A DNA stretch of 5,680 nucleotides from an uncultured Clostridia bacterium (GTDB taxonomy: Bacteria; Bacillota_A; Clostridia; Oscillospirales; Acutalibacteraceae): NCBI GenBank assembly GCA_944380625.1, contig CALWIE010000015.1:1-5680 (forward strand). The letters run 5' to 3'. Below, piece after piece: positions 1 through 4,449 of the stretch. The position numbers and the translations under genes were made by a program. The notes beneath the pieces are model-generated. The model had not been told where the DNA came from. It worked only from the letters and a program-made list of their open reading frames with translations, and did no database searches. Each line of letters begins with the position of its first letter. Position 1 is the first letter of the stretch.

Positions 1-375
1 ATCGAAAACGACGAGGCCATGGGCGCGGACGTAAAGACCTGGGCGGCCGTTTCGGGGTATGTGGACTACCTCTGCCCCCAGCTCTACTACAGCTTTGAAA
101 ACGAGGCCCTGCCCTACCGACAGGCCCTGGAGGAGTGGGCCTCCCTGCCCCGGCACCAGGGGCTGAAGCTCTACGCGGGGCTGGCCCTCTACAAGGCCGG
201 CACCGACGCCGACGGGGGCACCTGGCTGGGGCGGGACGACATCATCGCCCTCCAGGGGGAGGAGGCCCTGGAGAAGGGCTTTCGGGGGGTGCTCCTCTAC
301 TCCTGGGACTATTTGGAGGCGGAGCAGACCGCCCGGGAGATGGAAAACGCCCGGGAGGCCCTGGCAAAATATTGA
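1..375 (+). CDS. GHL10/DUF187 family-10-like glycosyl hydrolase, C-terminal fragment
   Basis: The reading frame is open from base 1 and ends at TGA 373-375, so only the last 124 codons are present and the true start lies upstream. The fragment reads VDYLCPQLYYSFENEALPY, then a stretch ending in KLYAGLALYKAG, then GFRGVLLYSWDYL. This order (PQxYY strand, GLxxYK strand, G-x-x-LYSW/Y strand) is what I know from the last strands of the TIM barrel in GHL10 proteins, which are relatives of DigH-type peptidoglycan glycosidases and are often exported in Clostridia. The catalytic residues and any signal peptide would lie in the missing part, so substrate and location cannot be read here. The M at base 19 is internal, not a start. 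No terminator follows. The next promoter overlaps the stop codon, so read-through into the downstream regulator gene is possible. Confidence 0.8.
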   Translation: MENDEAMGADVKTWAAVSGYVDYLCPQLYYSFENEALPYRQALEEWASLPRHQGLKLYAGLALYKAGTDADGGTWLGRDDIIALQGEEALEKGFRGVLLYSWDYLEAEQTAREMENAREALAKY

Positions 376-401
376 CGGAAGGCGCTTTAGGGTGCTATAA
401 T
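372..401 (+). promoter_or_regulatory. Sigma-A type promoter for the regulator-ligase unit
   Basis: A -35 box TTGACG (372-377, 5 of 6 to consensus) and a perfect -10 box TATAAT (396-401) are separated by 18 bases. Transcription should begin near base 408, giving a leader of about 35 bases before the ATG at 443. The -35 box overlaps the TGA stop (373-375) of the upstream glycosidase gene. The spacer contains AAGGCGCTTT (379-388), a near-palindrome with a central CpG that resembles the palindrome in front of the fucosidase gene. Confidence 0.85.
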
Positions 402-427
402 GTAAAAATTCCAAAGAACACAACCCC

Positions 428-434
428 AAAGGAG
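428..434 (+). promoter_or_regulatory. Ribosome binding site that fixes the regulator start at 443
   Basis: AAAGGAG ends 8 bases before the ATG at 443, an ideal spacing. An in-frame GTG at 434 overlaps this Shine-Dalgarno itself and so cannot be the start. Confidence 0.85.
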
Positions 435-442
435 TGGAGACC

Positions 443-991
443 ATGAGCGAGATCAACGAGATCGGCGCCCGGCTGCGAGAGCTCCGGGAGGCCAGCGACT
501 ACACCGTGGAGCAGCTGGCCGCAGAGCTTCAGGTAGACCCTGCCGTCTACCGGACCTACGAGGAAAACGGGGAGGATATCCCCATCAGCCTGATCTACGA
601 GATAGCGAACAAGTTCAAGGTGGATTTCGCGGAGATCGTCACCGGCGCCCCGGCCCGCCTGGACACCTACCACATCGTCCGCCGGGGCCACGGCCGGGTG
701 GTCAACCGGAACCCGGAGTACCACTTCGAGGATCTGGCCTACCGCTACGCCGACAAGGTGATGCAGCCCCTGCTGGTCACCCTGTTCCCCACCGACAAGC
801 CCGCGGGGCTCATCACCCACACGGGCCAGGAGTTCAACCTGGTGCTGGAGGGCACGGTGGTGGTCACCATCGGGGACAAGGAGTTCAAGCTCACCGCCGG
901 GGACTCCATCTATTTCAACCCCACCATCCCTCACGGCCAGCGCTGCGGGGGGGAGGAAAAGGCCCGGTTCGTCACCGTCATTGCGGAGTGA
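443..991 (+). CDS. XRE-family transcriptional regulator with C-terminal cupin domain
   Basis: This 182-residue protein combines a DNA-binding and a ligand-binding domain, presumably acting as a cytoplasmic transcription factor. Residues about 4-66 form an XRE/HTH_3 domain: IGARLRELREASDYTVEQLA, then a recognition-helix region VDPAVYRTYEENGEDIP and the closing helices LIYEIANKFKVDFAEIV. A linker of roughly 45 residues leads to a Cupin_2 domain at about 115-180. Cupin motif 1 is ITHTGQEFNLVLEG (H126, E130, G137) and motif 2 is GDSIYFNPTIPHG (G153, P160, H164). The first histidine of the usual HxH pair is I124, so metal binding would rely on H126, E130 and H164 or may be absent. The gene has its own promoter and is followed 60 bases later by an acyl-CoA synthetase gene, its likely target and partner. 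The natural inference is that the cupin senses the ligase substrate or product, and autoregulation is plausible. The ligand is not readable from the sequence. Confidence 0.93.
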   Translation: MSEINEIGARLRELREASDYTVEQLAAELQVDPAVYRTYEENGEDIPISLIYEIANKFKVDFAEIVTGAPARLDTYHIVRRGHGRVVNRNPEYHFEDLAYRYADKVMQPLLVTLFPTDKPAGLITHTGQEFNLVLEGTVVVTIGDKEFKLTAGDSIYFNPTIPHGQRCGGEEKARFVTVIAE

Positions 992-1013
992 GGGGCCCTG
1001 CCCCCCAAGAGAC

Positions 1014-1031
1014 TCCCTCCTGCGGGAGGGA
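1014..1031 (+). other. GC-rich hairpin between regulator and ligase genes
   Basis: TCCCTCC (1014-1020) pairs perfectly with GGAGGGA (1025-1031) around a four-base TGCG loop. It ends just before the ligase Shine-Dalgarno at 1036-1041. There is no T-tract after it, so it is not an intrinsic terminator. It could act as an mRNA stability or processing element, or modulate ligase translation. A weaker 5-bp stem (GGGGC 992-996 with GCCCC 1000-1004) lies immediately after the regulator stop codon. Confidence 0.5.
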
Positions 1032-1035
1032 AGGG

Positions 1036-1041
1036 AAAGGA
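1036..1041 (+). promoter_or_regulatory. Ribosome binding site that fixes the ligase start at 1052
   Basis: AAAGGA ends 10 bases before the ATG at 1052. An in-frame GTG at 1043 lies only one base downstream of this site and is therefore too close to be used, so 1052 is preferred. Confidence 0.75.
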
Positions 1042-1051
1042 CGTGTTACCC

Positions 1052-2722
1052 ATGGACTACTTGCTGAAAAAATACCTGCCCCGTATCGAGTTCGACTCCT
1101 ACGAGGACTTTAAAGAGAATTACAAGGTCAACGTGCCGGAGGACTTCAACTTCGGCTTCGACGTGGTGGACGCCTGGGCCGAAGCGGAGCCGGAGAAAAA
1201 GGCTCTGGTCTGGTGCGACGAGGCGGGGGACGAGCTGGCCTTCACCTTTACGGACATCAAGCGCCTCTCCAACAGGGCCGCCAACTTCTTCCGGAGCCTG
1301 GGGGTGAAGAAGGGCAGCGTGGTCATGCTCATCCTCCGCCGCCGGTGGGAGTACTGGGTCTGTGCCACCGCCCTGCACAAGCTGGGGGCTGTTTTGATCC
1401 CCGGCACCCTGCAGCTGACCAAAAAGGACATCGTCTACCGCGGGAACGCCGCCAAGGTCTGCGCCGTGGTCTGCGTCAACGACCCCTTCGTCATCTCCCA
1501 GGTGGAGGCCGCCCAGGGGGACATCCCCACCCTGCAAAACAAGGTCCTGGTGGTGGAAAAGCGGGAGGGTTGGCTGGACCTAAACGAGGAGCTGGAGAAG
1601 TTCCCCGATACCTTCCCCCGCCCCGCCGGGGAGGAGGCCACCCGCTGGGACGACACCATGCTGGTGTACTTCACCTCCGGCACCACGGGCATGCCCAAAA
1701 TGGTGCGGCACAACTTCTCCTACCCCCTGGGGCATATCGTCACGGCCAAGTACTGGCAGCAGGTGGAGGAGAACAAGCTCCACATGAGCGTCTCCGACTC
1801 CGGCTGGGCCAAGTTCGGCTGGGGGAAGATCTACGGCCAGTGGGTGTGCGGGGCCGTTATCTTCTGCTACGACATGGAGGCCAAGTTCAACCCCCGCCAC
1901 CTGCTGGAGCACCTGGAGAAGTACCGGGTCACCACCTTCTGCGCGCCGCCCACCATGTTCCGCTTCATGCTCCAGGAGGACGTGACGAAATACGACCTCT
2001 CCTCCATCCACCACTGCTGCATTGCCGGGGAGCCCTTAAACCCCGAGGTGTTCAAGAAGTGGAAGGAGCTCACGGGCTTAAAGCTCTACGAAGGCTTCGG
2101 CCAGACAGAGAGCAGCGTGATGCTTGCTAACTTTCCGTGGTTCGAGCCCATCCCCGGCTCCACAGGCAAGCCCTCGCCCCTGTATGACATCCAGCTGGTG
2201 GACCAGGACGGCAACCCCTGCGAGGACGGCGAAGAGGGCACCATCGCCGTGATGGACGTGAAAAACCATCCCCCGGTGGGCCTGTTCACCGGGTACTACC
2301 TAAACGACGAGATGACCGAGGAAAAGCTGGGCGGGGCCTACTACGACACCGGGGACATGGCCTGGCGGGACAGCGACGGCTACTACTGGTTTGTGGGCCG
2401 CAACGACGACGTGATCAAGTGTTCCGGCTACCGCATTGGGCCCTTCGAGGTGGAGAGCGCCCTTCTGGAGCACCCGGCGGTGGTGGAGTGCGCCATCACC
2501 GGCGCGCCGGACCCCATCCGGGGCCAGGTGGTCAAGGCCACCATTGTGCTGGCCAAGGGCTACACAGGCACCCCAGAGCTCACAAAGGAGCTGCAAAACC
2601 ACGTCAAGCACGCCACCGCCCCCTACAAGTACCCCCGGGTCATCGAGTATGTGAACGAGCTGCCCAAGACCATCGGCGGGAAGATCAAGCGCGCCCAGAT
2701 CCGCAAGGCGGACGAGGGGTGA
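1052..2722 (+). CDS. AMP-forming acyl-CoA synthetase (ANL superfamily, MACS/acetyl-CoA synthetase-like)
   Basis: This 556-residue cytoplasmic enzyme should activate a carboxylic acid with ATP to an acyl-adenylate and then transfer the acyl group to CoA. All core ANL motifs are visible. The phosphate-binding loop is TSGTTGMPK (208-216), the adenine/ATP motif YEGFGQTE (346-353), the ribose-binding aspartate sits in YYDTGD (430-435), and the hinge region is RNDDVIKCSGYRIGP (450-464). The C-terminal catalytic lysine is K544 in PKTIGGKIKR (538-547). SDSGWAKFGWGKIYGQW (248-264) is typical of the medium-chain/MACS-like branch (COG0365) rather than of classical Acs. Length is normal for MACS-like enzymes, which are shorter than classical Acs (about 650). 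No signal peptide is seen and the reading frame is intact. It is the second gene of a unit with the XRE-cupin regulator and is followed by a strong terminator. The acid substrate cannot be deduced from sequence alone; short or medium-chain or aromatic acids are all possible. Confidence 0.95.
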   Translation: MDYLLKKYLPRIEFDSYEDFKENYKVNVPEDFNFGFDVVDAWAEAEPEKKALVWCDEAGDELAFTFTDIKRLSNRAANFFRSLGVKKGSVVMLILRRRWEYWVCATALHKLGAVLIPGTLQLTKKDIVYRGNAAKVCAVVCVNDPFVISQVEAAQGDIPTLQNKVLVVEKREGWLDLNEELEKFPDTFPRPAGEEATRWDDTMLVYFTSGTTGMPKMVRHNFSYPLGHIVTAKYWQQVEENKLHMSVSDSGWAKFGWGKIYGQWVCGAVIFCYDMEAKFNPRHLLEHLEKYRVTTFCAPPTMFRFMLQEDVTKYDLSSIHHCCIAGEPLNPEVFKKWKELTGLKLYEGFGQTESSVMLANFPWFEPIPGSTGKPSPLYDIQLVDQDGNPCEDGEEGTIAVMDVKNHPPVGLFTGYYLNDEMTEEKLGGAYYDTGDMAWRDSDGYYWFVGRNDDVIKCSGYRIGPFEVESALLEHPAVVECAITGAPDPIRGQVVKATIVLAKGYTGTPELTKELQNHVKHATAPYKYPRVIEYVNELPKTIGGKIKRAQIRKADEG

Positions 2723-2745
2723 CGCCGGAAAATCTCATAAGAAAA

Positions 2746-2782
2746 GGCCCCAGGGGAATCCCCTGGGGCCCTCTTTTCTTTT
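2746..2782. terminator. Bidirectional intrinsic terminator between convergent genes
   Basis: GGCCCCAGGGG (2746-2756) and CCCCTGGGGCC (2760-2770) form a perfect 11-bp stem with an AAT loop. On the plus strand it is followed by CTCTTTTCTTTT (2771-2782), terminating the ligase transcript. On the minus strand the stem is followed by CTTTTCTT (2745 down to 2738), so it can also stop the membrane-protein transcript, whose TAA (2783-2781) overlaps the end of the plus-strand T-tract. Confidence 0.93.
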
Positions 2783-4286
2783 ACGAGGGGTCTTTGACGA
2801 CCACCGAATCCTTGCCGTAGAAGGCGGCCACCCGCTGGTTGGCCGTGGCCTCCGGGTCGTCGGAGAGCTGGGGCACCGCCCAGGGCATCAAAAGCTCCGG
2901 CCGGTAGGTGATGGGCTCCAGAACCGCGTCGGTGGCGGCGGGGTCCTCCAGAATGGCCAGCTGCTCCTCCACCTGGGCGTGGTAGGCCTGGGCCTCCCCC
3001 CGCAGGAGGGACAGCCCCGCGCTCACCCCGGTCAGGCTTTTAAACTCCGCCAGGCAGACTACCGTCACGGCGAAGGCGGCCGCCAGGGGCAGGGCAAGGC
3101 GCGCCCCAGCCCTTCCGGCCCTCTTGCTGGCCTCTGCGAGGGAGGCCCGATGGGCCGCCCACCCGCAAAAGTAAAAGGCCACCCCCGCCGCCAGCAGGCA
3201 GAAGGCGTTGTAATACATGGCCTCCATGCGGCCGGCGCCGGTGTTCCCCATGGCGTAGATGGCCGGGGTGAGCAGCACCCCCAGCAGGCAGAGGGCCGCT
3301 ATCGGGGCCAGCCCCGGCAGGGGGAACCGGAAGGCGAGCTTCTCTGCGCAGCGGCAGAACAGGGGGCACAAAAGGGCCAGGGCCAGCAGCAGGGGAAGGG
3401 TGAGCCACTCCCCGGCGTAGCGCACCCCGGACGCCAGGGCCAGGACGATGGACTTCACCGCCCCGGGGCGGCTCTCAAAGTAGGACTGGCGCACGCTGTT
3501 GCCCGGAGCCAGGATGCTGATGGCAAAGGCAGCGCCCTCCAGCAGGAAAAAGCACAGGGTCCCGGCCTTTTGGGCAAGGGGGCGCCTCTTCCACAGGCAC
3601 CAGGCGAAACTCCCCAAAAGGAGCACGCACCCCAGCAGCGCCGTGGGGTAGTTGCCCCCGCCCAAAAAGAAGGAAAACACCCCCGCCGCCACGGCGCAGG
3701 CGGCGGCCCGCCCGGGGGAAGAGGCCCGGAGGAACTTCAAGACGAAGGTGAGGGCACACAGGAACCAGGCAAAGAAAAAGGTGTAAAACACCGAGCCGTT
3801 GTACCAGAAAAATCCCTCAAAGGCGTTGGGGGAAAAATGAACCATGAAAAAGCCCAGGGCGCAGGAGACGGTCACCCAGGCGGGGCGGCTCATGGAAAGC
3901 CGCCGCACAAAGACCTCCTTGAGGAAGAAAAAGGAGGAGAACAGCAGGGAGCCCACCATCAGGTAGGGGGTCACCATGTAAAACCGCTCCCCAAAGGCGG
4001 CGGGCTGCAGGGCCATGAGGAACACGGCGGAGAAGGTGCCCTGCCAGTCGAAGTAGGTTTCCCGCACCTCCCGGGCGGCCGCGGAGAGCACGTCCCACAG
4101 GGAGCCGCCGGCCCCGACCGCCTGGGACACGTAGAGGCCGTAGTTGTAGTCGTCGGAGCAGGGGTGGTTGTAGGGGGAGATGGCCGCCAGGGGCACCAGG
4201 GAGAGCCCCAGCAGCACCGCGCAGAGCAGGGCGGCCCGCCGGGGGGTAAAGAGCCTGTCCAGCCTGTTCCAGAATGTCTTTCTCAC
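2781..4286 (-). CDS. Polytopic membrane protein, DUF6056/GT-C glycosyltransferase-like
   Basis: This 501-residue protein has about 11-13 hydrophobic segments. The first is at about 18-38, and others are near 103-122, 134-150, 162-185, 243-260, 295-312, 324-345, 357-375 and 395-413. A soluble tail of roughly 85 residues follows. The first loop after TM1 carries PYNHPCSDDYNYG with an acidic pair D45-D46, then a helix ending in YFDWQGTFSAVF (W81-Q82-G83). In GT-C transferases an acidic pair in the first external loop is the usual metal and sugar-phosphate site. LAPGNSVR (A260-N263) and the tail ending in NQRVAAFYGKDSVVV match what I recall of DUF6056 and related GtrII-like proteins, which are thought to decorate cell-envelope polysaccharides with sugars from lipid-linked donors. 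The family name is from memory. Donor and acceptor are unknown. The start is GTG at 4286 with a modest GAGG 9 bases upstream. The gene is convergent with the ligase and divergent from the fucosidase, so it stands alone in its transcript within this window. Confidence 0.8.
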   Translation of the reverse strand: MRKTFWNRLDRLFTPRRAALLCAVLLGLSLVPLAAISPYNHPCSDDYNYGLYVSQAVGAGGSLWDVLSAAAREVRETYFDWQGTFSAVFLMALQPAAFGERFYMVTPYLMVGSLLFSSFFFLKEVFVRRLSMSRPAWVTVSCALGFFMVHFSPNAFEGFFWYNGSVFYTFFFAWFLCALTFVLKFLRASSPGRAAACAVAAGVFSFFLGGGNYPTALLGCVLLLGSFAWCLWKRRPLAQKAGTLCFFLLEGAAFAISILAPGNSVRQSYFESRPGAVKSIVLALASGVRYAGEWLTLPLLLALALLCPLFCRCAEKLAFRFPLPGLAPIAALCLLGVLLTPAIYAMGNTGAGRMEAMYYNAFCLLAAGVAFYFCGWAAHRASLAEASKRAGRAGARLALPLAAAFAVTVVCLAEFKSLTGVSAGLSLLRGEAQAYHAQVEEQLAILEDPAATDAVLEPITYRPELLMPWAVPQLSDDPEATANQRVAAFYGKDSVVVKDPS

Positions 4287-4322
4287 GGGGGAGGACCTCG
4301 CTTTCTTGGGGAATTGCCTTTA

Positions 4323-4351
4323 AGTATAGCGGATTTTCCCCTGGGGCGCAA
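4323..4351 (-). promoter_or_regulatory. Candidate promoter for the membrane-protein gene
   Basis: On the minus strand, TATACT (4328-4323) is a good -10 box. It lies 17 bases from a weak -35 candidate TTGCGC (4351-4346). This predicts a start near 4316 and a leader of about 30 bases before the GTG at 4286. The -35 match is only 3 of 6, so an activator or a different sigma factor could be involved. Confidence 0.45.
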
Positions 4352-4366
4352 GCCTGGGGCTTTGAA

Positions 4367-4378
4367 AAAAGCGCTTTT
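4367..4378. promoter_or_regulatory. Palindromic operator candidate in the divergent promoter region
   Basis: AAAAGCGCTTTT is a perfect 12-bp palindrome with a central CpG. A looser outer extension (TGA at 4363-4365, TCA at 4378-4380) is interrupted by two extra A residues on the left. It overlaps the -35 box of the fucosidase promoter and lies 15 bases upstream of the minus-strand -35 candidate, so one bound protein could affect both genes. A central CpG flanked by A/T-rich arms is typical of LacI-family operators. No LacI-family gene is in the window, so the regulator is inferred, not seen. Confidence 0.5.
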
Positions 4379-4403
4379 CATCCGCCGCCCCCTGTGCTAT
4401 AGT
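4375..4403 (+). promoter_or_regulatory. Promoter for the alpha-L-fucosidase gene
   Basis: TTTTCA (4375-4380, 4 of 6 to the -35 consensus) and TATAGT (4398-4403, 5 of 6 to the -10 consensus) are separated by 17 bases. Transcription would start near 4410, leaving a leader of about 40 bases. The -35 box is embedded in the right arm of the AAAAGCGCTTTT palindrome, a classic arrangement for repression. Confidence 0.65.
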
Positions 4404-4415
4404 AAAACCGTATTC

Positions 4416-4431
4416 GGGGCGGCAAAGCCCC
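4416..4431 (+). other. Small leader hairpin before the fucosidase ribosome binding site
   Basis: GGGGC (4416-4420) can pair with GCCCC (4427-4431) around a six-base GGCAAA loop, ending four bases before the AAGGAG Shine-Dalgarno (4436-4441). It is short and may simply stabilise the 5' end of the mRNA. Confidence 0.35.
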
Positions 4432-4435
4432 TGGG

Positions 4436-4449
4436 AAGGAGCGCTTTTT
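4436..4449. repeat. Second copy of the AGCGCTTTT motif, over the fucosidase start region
   Basis: AGCGCTTTTT (4440-4449) repeats the right part of the palindrome at 4370-4378. The two central CpGs are exactly 70 bases apart. Including AAGG to the left, the site is an imperfect 14-bp inverted repeat that contains the Shine-Dalgarno. It could be an auxiliary operator or a coincidence. Confidence 0.35.

Noticed and set aside
434..436. GTG at 434 as the start of the regulator
   Set aside because: It overlaps the AAAGGAG Shine-Dalgarno that is ideally placed for the ATG at 443.
1014..1031. The 1014-1031 hairpin as an intrinsic terminator
   Set aside because: It is followed by an A/G-rich ribosome binding site, not a T-tract, so termination is unlikely.
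1043..1045. GTG at 1043 as the start of the ligase
   Set aside because: It lies one base from the AAAGGA site, while the ATG at 1052 is at a workable 10-base spacing.
4362..4367. TTGAAA as the -35 box of the fucosidase promoter
   Set aside because: It lies 30 bases from the TATAGT -10 box, far outside the 16-19 base range. TTTTCA at 4375 has the correct 17-base spacing.
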